Positions 1 to 9,517 of a stretch of DNA of 64,000 nt are shown here, in pieces (position 1 is the stretch's first letter; the number at the start of each line of letters is the position of its first letter). Position numbers and translations under genes: made by a program. The DNA is from Erwinia_E haradaeae_F (GTDB lineage: Bacteria; Pseudomonadota; Gammaproteobacteria; Enterobacterales; Enterobacteriaceae), in the NCBI RefSeq assembly GCF_900698855.1, contig NZ_LR217698.1:496001-560000 (forward strand), written 5' to 3'. The notes beneath the pieces were generated by a model. That model ran no database searches. It was not told the DNA's origin and saw only the letters and a program-made list of their open reading frames with translations.

Positions 1-951
1 TGCTTGGTATCCTGCTTTATCGCCGTCATAACAACAGATCACTGTATCAGTAAGACGAAATAACATATGAACATGTTCAGATGTTGTAGAAGTACCAAGA
101 GAGGCTACTGCATAACAGACTCCAAATTGAGTTAAAGTTAGTACATCCATGTAGCCCTCAACCACTAGTAATTTTCTTGGTTTAGGGTTATTAGTTAGTG
201 CTTCATATAAACCATATAAATGACGACCTTTATGAAAGATTTCTGTTTCGGGAGAGTTTAGATATTTTGGTCTTTCATTATTGATCGCTCTTCCTCCGAA
301 TCCAATTACTCGTCCTCTTTTATCGTGAATAGGAAACATAATTCGATCTCGGAATCGATCATAAGACCATTTTTGATTGTTGGTAATTAACATACCTGAA
401 TTCATTAATAACTGACGTTGGGAGGAGGTTCTCCCAAAATATTTTAAGACGTTATTCCAACCTGGTGGGGCGAATCCAATAGAAAAATACTGAATAATTT
501 TATTACTAATCCCTCTATGTGTAAGGTAACTATATGCTCCTGATATTGGTTGTTGCAATAAAGTATGTTGATAAAATTTACTTAATTTATTCATTAATTG
601 ATATAAAAGAGGACGTTGATAGCTTTCAGGTTGTTTTAATGGATTACTTTTATTATTTGGAACTTTTAGACCATGTATATTTGCTAATTCTTCAATGCTT
701 TCAATAAAATTTAAATGTTCATAATGAATAAGAAAGTCGATGACGTTACCATGAGCTCCGCAACCAAAGCAGTGATAAAATTGTTTTTCACGATTTACAG
801 TAAAAGAAGGGGTTTTTTCATTATGAAAGGGACAACATGCATTGTAATTTTTACCAAGTTTTTTTAATTTAATATGACAGTTAATAAAACTTACGATATC
901 TGTTCTTTCTAATAAATTTTTAATAAATAAAACTGGAATCCGCCCCGTCAT
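1..951 (-). CDS. dnaG: DNA primase, 3' part outside the window
   Basis: DnaG makes the RNA primers for chromosome replication at the fork. The 317 residues inside the window start MTGRIPVLFIKNLLERTDIV, close to E. coli DnaG. The CHC2 zinc finger is intact (C40, H43, C61, C64), followed by the RNA polymerase domain with the TOPRIM glutamate in VVEGYMD (about residue 265) and the DGD metal motif at 309-311. The gene runs off the left edge just after that motif, so the DnaB-binding C-terminus cannot be seen. It lies downstream of rpsU on the same strand, as in the enterobacterial rpsU-dnaG-rpoD operon, with an attenuator-like hairpin in the gap. The start is set by homology. Confidence 0.97.
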   Translation of the reverse strand, partial: MTGRIPVLFIKNLLERTDIVSFINCHIKLKKLGKNYNACCPFHNEKTPSFTVNREKQFYHCFGCGAHGNVIDFLIHYEHLNFIESIEELANIHGLKVPNNKSNPLKQPESYQRPLLYQLMNKLSKFYQHTLLQQPISGAYSYLTHRGISNKIIQYFSIGFAPPGWNNVLKYFGRTSSQRQLLMNSGMLITNNQKWSYDRFRDRIMFPIHDKRGRVIGFGGRAINNERPKYLNSPETEIFHKGRHLYGLYEALTNNPKPRKLLVVEGYMDVLTLTQFGVCYAVASLGTSTTSEHVHMLFRLTDTVICCYDGDKAGYQA

Positions 952-1009
952 AAGCTTATTATACATCCTGTATTATCCGATCTTTATCACTTGCATATGA
1001 TAAAGAGAA

Positions 1010-1041
1010 CTAATCCGTACTTCCTTAAAAACACGGATTAG
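1010..1041 (-). terminator. attenuator-like hairpin between rpsU and dnaG
   Basis: On the minus strand a perfect 9-bp stem (CTAATCCGT with ACGGATTAG) and a 14-nt loop is followed by the T-rich TTCTCTTT. It lies about 60 nt upstream of the dnaG start. E. coli has a partial terminator at the same place in this operon, which lowers dnaG expression relative to rpsU. The equivalence is inferred from position and structure. Confidence 0.6.
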
Positions 1042-1098
1042 AAAATACATTTTCTTTTTAATTTAACACGCACATCTTATAATTAACCAATCAATTAA

Positions 1099-1314
1099 TT
1101 AATAGAGGCGCGCACGACGTATATTTTCACGTACTAGTTTTTTTGCATAACGCTTTACTGCAGATGCTTGAGCTCGTTTTCGCTCAGTTGTTGGTTTTTC
1201 ATAAAATTCACGACGACGGACTTCGGCTAGTACCCCTGCTTTTTCACAAGATCGTTTAAATCGACGTAGCGCAATATCGAATGGCTCATTTTCACGTACT
1301 TTTATTACCGGCAT
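1099..1314 (-). CDS. rpsU: 30S ribosomal protein S21
   Basis: S21 is a small basic protein of the 30S subunit, needed for efficient initiation on natural mRNAs. The 71 residues match the E. coli length, start MPVIKVRENEPFDIALRRF and end RRARLY, with the usual Arg/Lys-rich C-terminal half. A GAGGTAAG Shine-Dalgarno precedes the ATG. It is the first gene of the rpsU-dnaG unit and is divergent from tsaD across a 327-bp spacer, the ancestral enterobacterial arrangement. Confidence 0.98.
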   Translation of the reverse strand: MPVIKVRENEPFDIALRRFKRSCEKAGVLAEVRRREFYEKPTTERKRAQASAVKRYAKKLVRENIRRARLY

Positions 1315-1641
1315 GTACTTCTTACCTCAAAGCATTCAGTTGTTATGGATGTTAATACAATATGGATAAATTTTTTTAAATGACTCTAACATAGGTTGTA
1401 TTATAAGACAATATAGTATCATATTACTTGTATATAAGTTTATTTTTTAGTAAACCACTTATCTAAAGATCATGTTTTGCATCTAAATTTTAGTTCAAAT
1501 AAGATTAATATTAGATCAAGTAAGAGTCTATTAGTTTTGTAAATGAAACAGAAGAAGATTAGCTATCTTTCCTATAATTTTTTCATGTTATAATGTGTAA
1601 TATTATGTTGTAAAATCAAAAAAATAATAAGAGAAAAATTT
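1315..1641. promoter_or_regulatory. divergent rpsU/tsaD control region
   Basis: This 327-bp spacer separates two divergent genes and must hold both promoters. For tsaD there is an extended -10 box (TG, one base, TATAAT) at 1586-1594 with no good -35. For rpsU a TATAAT-like box reads leftward at 1400-1405, also with a poor -35. The rest is AT-rich with no ORF. Confidence 0.45.
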
Positions 1642-2658
1642 ATGCGTGTACTTGGTATTGAAACATCCTGTGATGACACTGGTATTGCTATTTATGATTC
1701 TGTATTAGGATTGCTTTCGAATCAACTTTATAGTCAAGCTCAATTACATTCCCATTATGGTGGCGTAGTTCCTGAACTGGCTTCTCGCGATCACACAAGG
1801 AAAATAGTGCCATTGATCCAAGCAGCCCTACAAGAATCTGGATTAAATGGAAAAGATATTAATGCAGTTGCTTATACTGCTGGACCTGGACTCATTGGAT
1901 CTTTATTGGTAGGAGCTTGCATTGGTTGTTCATTGGCTTTTTCTTGGAATGTTCCTTCTATCGCTGTACATCACATGGAAGGCCATCTCCTTTCTCCTAT
2001 GCTAGAAGATAATCCACCAATTTTTCCATTTATAGCATTATTAGTTTCTGGTGGTCATACTCAGTTAATAAGTGCAAAAGATTTTGGTAAATATACTGTA
2101 TTAGGACAATCACTTGATGACTCAGCAGGTGAAGCATTTGATAAAACAGCTAAGCTTTTAGGATTGGGTTATCCAGGTGGACCTATGTTATCTGATATAG
2201 CTGAATATGGTGTAAAGAATCGCTTTGTTTTTCCACGCCCAATGACAAATCGACCCGGATTAGACTTTAGTTTTTCTGGATTAAAGACATGCGTAGCCCG
2301 TACTATATGTAAAAATGATAATAGCAGACAAACATATTCAGATATTGCGCGTGCTTTTGAGGATGCAGTAGTTGATACTTTATTAATAAAGTGTTGTCGA
2401 GCTTTAGACCAGACCGGTTTTAAGAGATTAGTGATTGCAGGTGGGGTTAGTGCTAACCGAAAGTTACGTAGAAAAATTACTAAGATTATTCATCAACGAG
2501 GAGAAAAAGTTTTTTATGTTCGTCCAGAATTTTGTACTGATAATGGGGCTATGATTGCTTATGCAGGTATGATCCGCTTAAATAGTAAGAAGATCAATTC
2601 TAATCTTAGAATTACTGTTTATCCAAAATGGTTACTATCAGATTTACCTTTAATTTAA
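1642..2658 (+). CDS. tsaD: tRNA N6-threonylcarbamoyladenosine transferase TsaD
   Basis: TsaD, working with TsaB and TsaE, transfers the threonylcarbamoyl group from TsaC-made threonylcarbamoyl-AMP to A37 of tRNAs that read ANN codons. The protein has 338 residues, about the family's usual length. The ASKHA-fold start MRVLGIETSCDDTG and the metal-binding HxxxH motif (HMEGH, H111 and H115) are present, with the SGGHTQL motif and the DNGAMIAYAG segment near the C-terminus. Nothing looks degraded. It is divergent from rpsU, as in E. coli. The partners are outside the window. Confidence 0.97.
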   Translation: MRVLGIETSCDDTGIAIYDSVLGLLSNQLYSQAQLHSHYGGVVPELASRDHTRKIVPLIQAALQESGLNGKDINAVAYTAGPGLIGSLLVGACIGCSLAFSWNVPSIAVHHMEGHLLSPMLEDNPPIFPFIALLVSGGHTQLISAKDFGKYTVLGQSLDDSAGEAFDKTAKLLGLGYPGGPMLSDIAEYGVKNRFVFPRPMTNRPGLDFSFSGLKTCVARTICKNDNSRQTYSDIARAFEDAVVDTLLIKCCRALDQTGFKRLVIAGGVSANRKLRRKITKIIHQRGEKVFYVRPEFCTDNGAMIAYAGMIRLNSKKINSNLRITVYPKWLLSDLPLI

Positions 2659-3329
2659 ATTGTCGTTTTTATTATTGTCTAAAGCATAATTATCCTATTC
2701 TTCATGTGAGTGTTCTCTTAATTAGAGAAGGAGAATTAAGGAAGTGGTGGTGAATGTGAGAATGAAGGTTAATTAGGATATTGATTGAAAAAATAGTAAA
2801 AAGAATGATATAGATAGAAATAAACTAATAAAGCGCATGGAGTAGGATTTAAAAAAGAAAAACCAGAGTTATGATTGTTATTGCATCAAAATTATTAGTC
2901 AGATTAATCAAAATGGCATATGAAGAGTAATGCATGTTTTATAAATATCAAATGATTATAAAGACTAGTAAATCTATATCTTTTAAGATAATAGAAAATA
3001 TTTTAATTTTTTTTAACTAAAAAAGAATAAGATTATAATGATTAGTTGAAGACGGAATTAATTATTCTAGACTTTTTCTTTATCTATATGTCCATGCAAA
3101 CCATATATACTCATCCACAATGAGTGATAGAAGATTGAAGTTAATAAAATAATTAAGAAACTATTGAAAATACTAATTGTATCATAATTAAGAATAAATA
3201 TAGAAAATATATATAAATGATACTAAAGAAAATGAATAGATAAGGTTTAATTTTTTTGAAGGATAACTTTATTTATATTAATAAACTATTAGAGTATGTT
3301 GTACAATCACAGTAGAAAAGAGATACAGT
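2659..3329. other. non-coding spacer tsaD-folB
   Basis: AT-rich, with stops in all frames. In E. coli plsY sits here on the opposite strand; I see no recognisable plsY remnant. A short inverted repeat (CTTAATT/AATTAAG) about 60 bp after tsaD is too weak to call a terminator. Confidence 0.6.
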
Positions 3330-3686
3330 ATGGATATTTTATATATTGATCAACTAAGTATTATGACTATTATTGGAGTTTACGATTGGGAAAAACTTAT
3401 AAAACAAAAATTACTATTAGATGTGGATATAGAATGGGATCACCGTAAAGCAGCTTTAAGTGATAATATCAGTGATTGTCTTAATTATTCTGATATAACC
3501 AACTCTATTATTACTTTTGTGACTAAAGGTAAGTTTGCATTAATTGAACGTGTAGCAGAAGAGGTCGCAATGATGCTACTCCAAAAATACTCCTTGAAAT
3601 GGATTCGTATTAAAGTTAGTAAGCCTAGTGCAGTACCGCAAGCACGTCAAGTAGGTATAATAATTGAACGTAGTAAATTAGTTTAG
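3330..3686 (+). CDS. folB: dihydroneopterin aldolase
   Basis: FolB cleaves 7,8-dihydroneopterin to 6-hydroxymethyl-dihydropterin and glycolaldehyde in folate synthesis. The 118 residues closely follow E. coli FolB throughout (MDILYIDQLSIMTIIGVYDW, then the FALIERVAEEVA helix). The pterin-site glutamate (E73 in IERVAEE), Y53 and the catalytic K98 in IKVSKPS are present. It stands alone with about 670 bp of dead sequence upstream and 395 bp downstream, so it probably has its own promoter. Its presence suggests that the host cell still makes its own folate. Confidence 0.96.
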   Translation: MDILYIDQLSIMTIIGVYDWEKLIKQKLLLDVDIEWDHRKAALSDNISDCLNYSDITNSIITFVTKGKFALIERVAEEVAMMLLQKYSLKWIRIKVSKPSAVPQARQVGIIIERSKLV

Positions 3687-4081
3687 CTAACATCTTGTTG
3701 TTCTAGTTACAAATAGTTAATTTTTTTAAAATTTTTAATATGAGTTTCAGTGTTATTAAGCAATATATAGCATCGCTATATTGATTTTGAGTATGATTAC
3801 TTTAGGAGTGTGAAACACATTGAGATTATAGATACTTTAAATCAAATAACTAGAAATTCTTTATGTGTTGTCATTAAAAATAATCAGTGTACTTAAGTAG
3901 TTGTTTTATTACTTGTCAGTTATGAAAGAAACCCACTGCACTTAATAACAATCTAGTTCGATTACAATGAAATCTTATCAATAAAATAAATTTTTCTTTA
4001 TTAAAATTTGACGAATAAAGCATATGTTTAATAAAGTGAAATAACTCGATAAAATCTATTATTAGCTATTAATGCATATAT
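3687..4081. other. non-coding spacer folB-argS
   Basis: AT-rich spacer between convergent folB and argS. It contains an imperfect inverted repeat around CAATATA...TATATTG near 3761-3783 but no T-tract, so no clear terminator is called. No gene remnant was recognised. Confidence 0.6.
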
Positions 4082-5815
4082 TTACATAGACTCGATTGTG
4101 TCAATGCCTAGAAGATTTAATCCTTGTTTAAGAGTTGTTTCAGTTAATAAAGCTAAACGAAGATGACTTTGTTGAATTTTCTTGTTCTTTGCGTACAGAA
4201 TTGGACATTCTTCATAAAAGTTAGAAAAAAGACCTGCCAATCTATATAAATAAGAACACATAAGATGTGGCATGCCATCCTGAGCCACTTCGATTATGAT
4301 TTCATTAAATTGTAATAAACACACAGCAAGAGCTACTTCACAATTATTGACTATATTTGTTGTAGCTGTCAGTAATTCCTCTTGATTAATCTGTGCTTTA
4401 CGAAATATTGATAGAATTCGTGTTAAAGCATATTGTATATAAAGTGCAGTATTTCCTGTTAATGAAAGCATGTGATCCCAATCAAAGACGTAGTTAGTTG
4501 TGCGGTTTTTTGAGAGATCTGCGTATTTTAATCCACCAATTCCGATAATACGTGCTAATTCTTGCAGTTTATCTTTGGGTAAATCGGGATTTTTATCTAA
4601 TATTAGTTTAGTGGCACGATGTATAGCCTCATCTAGTAAATAAGATAGTTTAATAGTATTACCGCGACGCGTTTTGAAGGGCTTGCCATCCCGACCTAAC
4701 ATCATACCAAACATATGGTGCTCTAATTGTAAACTCTCAGGAATATAACCGGCTTGACGAGCAATATCCCAAGCCTGTAAGAGATGTTGATTCTGACGTG
4801 AGTCCGTATAGTATAAAATACGATTAGCTTTGAGGGTTTCATAGCGGTATTTAGCACAAGCAATATCGGTTGTAGTATAGAGATAGCCACCATCCTTTTT
4901 TTGAATAATCACTCCAGGTATTTCATTAGCATTGTTTTTATATTTTTCTAAGAAAACTACGATAGCTCCCTGATTTTGCCTTGCTAACCCTTTAGTTTTA
5001 AGATCAGAGACAATATCTGACATCATGTGATGATACATGCTCTCACCCATTATATCTTGATGGGTCAGGGTCACATTCATGCGATCATAAATGATCTGAT
5101 TTTCTTGCATGGTGATATTTACTAATTGCTTCCATATTCTTCGGCAGTATTGATCGCCATCTTGTAATTTGACTACATATTGGCGAGAACGTTCAGCAAA
5201 TTCAAGATTATTATCATAGTGTTGTCTAGCATTACGATAAAAAATATCTAGGTCTGTCAAAGTTATATTTTTACAATTTTTATTGTATTTTTCTTCTAAA
5301 AAAGCAATAAGCATACCAAATTGAGTACCCCAGTCACCAATGTGATTTGCTCGAATCACCTTGTGCCCAAGGAACTCTAACGTGCGAGCCATTGCATCAC
5401 CAATAATTGTAGATCTTAGGTGACCCACATGCATTTCTTTGGCCACATTCGGCGAAGAATAGTCTATTACTATAACTTGTTTATTGATCGGCGTGATCCC
5501 AAGATTTTCTTGTTTTAAAACATTATCAATTTGTACAGATAACCACTTAGGGTCAAGAAAAATATTAATAAATCCTGGTCCAGCAATTTCAACTTTTTTA
5601 GTTAAGTCATCTAAATTTAATTGATCAAGAACTTTTTTTGCTAATTGTCGTGGCGATATTTTTAGATTTTTTGCTAAGGTCATAATACCGTTTACTTGGT
5701 AATTTCCAAATTCTATGCGCGCCGAACGGCGAACTTGAGGATCATAATGTATTGAAGCGCCTGCCGATATCATTGCGCTACTGACTTTACATCTAATTAA
5801 ATTTTGAATATTCAT
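4082..5815 (-). CDS. argS: arginyl-tRNA synthetase
   Basis: ArgRS is a class Ia synthetase that charges tRNA-Arg. The 577 residues equal the E. coli length and start MNIQNLIRCKVSSAMISAGA. The N-terminal Add1 domain is followed by the HIGH box (HVGH, residues 129-132) in KEMHVGHLRSTIIGD. As usual for ArgRS the KMSK lysine loop is altered (MLGRDGKPFKTRRG). The C-terminal DALR anticodon-binding domain is complete and ends NLLGIDTIESM. Its substrate tRNA-Arg(CCG), encoded at 44914-44990, has an unusual G3:U70 pair. Confidence 0.98.
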   Translation of the reverse strand: MNIQNLIRCKVSSAMISAGASIHYDPQVRRSARIEFGNYQVNGIMTLAKNLKISPRQLAKKVLDQLNLDDLTKKVEIAGPGFINIFLDPKWLSVQIDNVLKQENLGITPINKQVIVIDYSSPNVAKEMHVGHLRSTIIGDAMARTLEFLGHKVIRANHIGDWGTQFGMLIAFLEEKYNKNCKNITLTDLDIFYRNARQHYDNNLEFAERSRQYVVKLQDGDQYCRRIWKQLVNITMQENQIIYDRMNVTLTHQDIMGESMYHHMMSDIVSDLKTKGLARQNQGAIVVFLEKYKNNANEIPGVIIQKKDGGYLYTTTDIACAKYRYETLKANRILYYTDSRQNQHLLQAWDIARQAGYIPESLQLEHHMFGMMLGRDGKPFKTRRGNTIKLSYLLDEAIHRATKLILDKNPDLPKDKLQELARIIGIGGLKYADLSKNRTTNYVFDWDHMLSLTGNTALYIQYALTRILSIFRKAQINQEELLTATTNIVNNCEVALAVCLLQFNEIIIEVAQDGMPHLMCSYLYRLAGLFSNFYEECPILYAKNKKIQQSHLRLALLTETTLKQGLNLLGIDTIESM

Positions 5816-6764
5816 TGTATTGCCTGAGAATGTGAATTTTATATCAATCAGTTAAAAGTTTTACTGTATCTTTATGACAATAATTATCTTACTTTATTCA
5901 TGTTACAGGATAAGGTAGAGTTGTTCATATGCTAATTATAGAGAGTATTGATCTAAGGAATTTCATCTATTAAAGATTCTAATACGATATAATTTTATCA
6001 AGAATTGAATTTGTATCTTTTATTTTTTGAAGATCCTTGAATGTCAACACAATAATATTTCACCTGAAATAAGATATTTTTAATTATAGGATATAGATTA
6101 TAAGTCTTAAATTAGACTAGGGATACAGACTTGGTATGAGGATTGTAAAGGTTTTTTTTATTCCTGTTATTAAACATAACTCTTATGCTTATTAATATCT
6201 ATTTGACATTTTTTTTCTATTATAAACAGATTTTTATATTGTAATTTATTTAAGTATATAAAATATTATATCATTTTAATATCCATGAAGAAAATGGTCC
6301 AGATTCTTTTCCTATCTTTATAGACTGGTGTTGTGGTCCATTTAAATAGTACATATGATTTTATAAATTGATATATATTAGGATTGACAAGATTTCGATG
6401 ACACTACATTGTATATTTTAATGCAAACCTAACAGATACCAGAGGTAATATAAGTGAGAAAAGCCGCACTAGATTCCACCAAGCTATTTGTCTGAAGAAT
6501 TTATCTAATAATTAAAAAGTGTTTATATGAGTAAAAACTAATACTTATACATTAGACTTGTTTTAAAAAAGTCTTCTTATAGAAATCTATAAATATCTTC
6601 TTTCATTGATTCAATATATTTGGTGAAAATATATTAACTTAAAGAGAATAGAGCGGTTTAATATTAGGACTCTAGTATCTGATAAGAATTAATACATCAA
6701 GTAACTTTAATCGATCTGTGAAATTATACAGATAAATATGAAATTATTTTAATGCGCATTGCAC
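5816..6764. other. non-coding spacer argS-trxB
   Basis: About 950 bp with no intact gene. E. coli has cydD downstream of trxB on the same strand. A 35-codon minus-strand stretch at 6404-6511 has a WxNxxRL pattern resembling the cydD N-terminus, but the match is weak (see findings). Confidence 0.5.
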
Positions 6765-7721
6765 TTATAAAGCTAATCTATCTAGATAGCGCTCAGCATC
6801 AAGAGCTGCCATGCACCCAGTTCCAGCGGAAGTAATAGCTTGACGATACACATGATCTATTACATCACCAGCAGCAAATACGCCTTCTATGCTACTTTGC
6901 GTAGAATTACCATTAGTTCCTGAACGTACTATAATGTAACCATTTTTCAGTTCTAGCTGATTATTAAAGATAGAGGTATTGGGACTATGTCCAATAGCAA
7001 TAAATACACCTTTTACTACTAAATCCTTAATTGTATTACTTTGAGTGGAACACAGACGTATTGAATTTACACCGTTTTCATCTCCCAATATTTCTTCTAT
7101 TTTATAATCTGTATGTAGAAAAATCTTTTTCTTCTTAATTTTTTGATTTAAACGATCTATTAGAATCTTTTCTGCACGAAAGCTATTTTTACGGTGAATT
7201 AAATGGACTTCAGAGGCAATATTAGACAGGTATAACGCCTCCTCCACTGCTGTATTACCACCACCAACAACTGCAACTTTTTCATTTCGATAGAAAAATC
7301 CATCGCAGGTTGCACAAGAAGATACGCCTCGTCCCTTAAATTCTTCCTCTGAAGGAAGACCAAGATATCGAGATGAGGCGCCAGTAGCAACAATTAATGC
7401 GTCGGTGGTGTACTGACTTTGATCGCCAATTAAAGTAAATGGACGAGTATACAGATCAACACTATTAATAAAATCAAATACTATTTCGGTATTAAATTTT
7501 AATGCATGTTGATGCATGCGTTGCATTAACAATGGGCCTGTCAAATGATCAGGATCACCTGGCCAATTTTCAACATCAGTTGTAGTAGCGAGCTGTCCAC
7601 CTTGTTCAAATCCTGTGATTAAAACTGGGTTTAAATTTGCACGGGCTGCATAGACAGCAGCAGTGTAGCCAGCTGGTCCAGAACCTAAAATAATTAATTT
7701 ATTATGTTTAGAATGTATCAT
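6765..7721 (-). CDS. trxB: thioredoxin reductase
   Basis: This FAD flavoprotein passes electrons from NADPH to thioredoxin in the cytosol. The 318 residues show the FAD-binding GSGPAGYTAAVYAARA near residue 13, the redox-active CATC (C136, C139) and the NADPH-binding GGGNTAVEEALYL segment, ending with the second FAD motif GVFAAGDVIDHVYRQA. The length is close to E. coli TrxB (321). Thioredoxin also serves PAPS reductase in sulfate assimilation, which fits the cysPUWA operon at 57.8-61.5 kb. It is a single gene separated from lpd by 226 bp. Confidence 0.97.
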   Translation of the reverse strand: MIHSKHNKLIILGSGPAGYTAAVYAARANLNPVLITGFEQGGQLATTTDVENWPGDPDHLTGPLLMQRMHQHALKFNTEIVFDFINSVDLYTRPFTLIGDQSQYTTDALIVATGASSRYLGLPSEEEFKGRGVSSCATCDGFFYRNEKVAVVGGGNTAVEEALYLSNIASEVHLIHRKNSFRAEKILIDRLNQKIKKKKIFLHTDYKIEEILGDENGVNSIRLCSTQSNTIKDLVVKGVFIAIGHSPNTSIFNNQLELKNGYIIVRSGTNGNSTQSSIEGVFAAGDVIDHVYRQAITSAGTGCMAALDAERYLDRLAL

Positions 7722-7947
7722 TAGTGACTCCTTAGAATATGAAATATTTTAGTATTTTAGTAGTGAATAGATATGCAGGGTCATTAATGAGTAATAGTAA
7801 TTTAAACATACATAAGACTGAGAATTATTGACAGAAAATATACTTTATGATTATGACATATAATCAGTCATGTCTTGATAAATTAACTTACTTTTTATTT
7901 ACAGCTCGCTGGGTTAAATATTTATATTCTTTGTCAGGAAAAGAAGA

Positions 7948-9375
7948 TTATATCTTTGATGCTTTTAAATTGAACAGGTCAGTAATACTTCCTTCAAAAA
8001 TTTGTGAAGCAAGACCAATTGATTCATGTAAAGTGGGATGGGAATGAATAGTTAAAGCGATATCTGCCGCATCACAACCCATTTCAATTGCTAGAGTAAT
8101 TTCACCTAGTAATTCACCGCTATTTACACCAACAACTGCACCACCAATAATACGACGTGTAATTGTATCGAAAATTAGTTTTGTCATTCCATTCCCGCAG
8201 TTAGAAGCTACGGCTCGACCTGAAGCTGTCCAGGGAAATGTACATATTTCATAACATATTCCTTGTTCTTTTGCTTCTTTTTCGGTTATACCAACCCAAC
8301 CAACCTCTGGATCCGTATAAGAAATAGATGGAATTGCTTTTGGGTCGAAATAATATTTTTTTCCAGAAATTACTTCGGCAGCTATATGACCTTCATGCAT
8401 ACCTTTATGTGCTAGCATTGGTTGACCGACTATATCACCGATCGCAAAAATATGAGGAACATTAGTACGCATTTGTTTATCGACAGAAATAAACCCACGA
8501 TCATTTAACTCTACTCCAGCTTGATTGAGATCCAAAGAACTGCTATTAGGTTTTCGTCCCACTGCTACTAATATAGCATCATAGCGTTGTGGCTGAGATG
8601 GTGCTTGTTTTCCTTCCATAGATACGTAGAGTCCATCGCTTTTCGTATCTACATGAGTCATTTGAGTTTCTAACATAAGATGAAATTTATTTGAAATTTC
8701 CCCAGTAAAAGTTTTTATTATGTCTGGGTCTGCGCTAGGGATTACTTGATCACACATTTCTATTAAGTCAATTTTTGAACCTAAGGCGTGATATATTGTT
8801 CCGATTTCTAAACCTATAATACCACCTCCTATAATTAGGAGGTGACCTGGTACTTCCTTAAGTTGCAATGCATCGCTAGAATCCCAAACGCGTGAATTTT
8901 CATATGGTACCATTGGTATTTTCACGGCAGATGAACCTGCTGCAATTATCGCGTGATCAAAATTTATGACTGTACTTGAATTTAATTCTGTAGTTACTTT
9001 AAGTGTATTTTTGTTGCTGAATTTTCCGACACCATGTACTATATTAACTTTACGCGCTTGTGCTAACTTAGTTAGCCCATTGGTTAGCTGAGAGATCACT
9101 CTTCTTTTCTGTTCACGAATTTTATCTAGGTTGATCTGTCTCTTACCTATAACAATGTTTTGAGTTGTGAGCGTGTCCAACTCCCCTAAAACTTTAGCTA
9201 TATGTAATAAGGTTTTGGACGGAATGCAGCCAACATTTAGACAAACACCACCTAAATTACTGTAACGCTCAACAAGAATAGTCTGAAGACCTAAATCTGC
9301 TGCACGAAACGCCGCTGAGTAACCTGCGGGACCAGATCCAATCACAACAACCTGGGTGTGAATTTCCTTGCTCAT
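7948..9375 (-). CDS. lpd: dihydrolipoamide dehydrogenase (E3)
   Basis: E3 reoxidises dihydrolipoamide in the pyruvate (and, if present, 2-oxoglutarate) dehydrogenase complex, reducing NAD. The 475 residues match E. coli Lpd: FAD-binding GSGPAGYSAAFRAA, redox disulfide CLNVGC (C45, C50), NAD-binding GGGIIGLEIG, and the C-terminal HSHPTLHE dyad of the dimer interface. It is the third gene of the aceE-aceF-lpd cluster, 142 bp after aceF, so it may have its own promoter as in E. coli. No damage is seen. Confidence 0.98.
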   Translation of the reverse strand: MSKEIHTQVVVIGSGPAGYSAAFRAADLGLQTILVERYSNLGGVCLNVGCIPSKTLLHIAKVLGELDTLTTQNIVIGKRQINLDKIREQKRRVISQLTNGLTKLAQARKVNIVHGVGKFSNKNTLKVTTELNSSTVINFDHAIIAAGSSAVKIPMVPYENSRVWDSSDALQLKEVPGHLLIIGGGIIGLEIGTIYHALGSKIDLIEMCDQVIPSADPDIIKTFTGEISNKFHLMLETQMTHVDTKSDGLYVSMEGKQAPSQPQRYDAILVAVGRKPNSSSLDLNQAGVELNDRGFISVDKQMRTNVPHIFAIGDIVGQPMLAHKGMHEGHIAAEVISGKKYYFDPKAIPSISYTDPEVGWVGITEKEAKEQGICYEICTFPWTASGRAVASNCGNGMTKLIFDTITRRIIGGAVVGVNSGELLGEITLAIEMGCDAADIALTIHSHPTLHESIGLASQIFEGSITDLFNLKASKI

Positions 9376-9517
9376 TAGGACCTCTTAATTAAAATCTAGG
9401 AGATAAGTCGGTTTTTGATTTTTACTATAAAATATCTAAATTAGATTATATTTTTGTATAAAATTACTTGCAACCTTTAATATATCATACCATGAAATCT
9501 ATAGATTAAAAATCTGA

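Noticed and set aside
2659..3329. plsY remnant between tsaD and folB
   Set aside because: Expected from E. coli order, but neither strand shows the conserved glycine-rich PlsY motifs.
7847..8047. Plus-strand ORF of 66 codons at the lpd 3' end
   Set aside because: It is antisense to the conserved C-terminus of lpd and has no homology or ribosome site.
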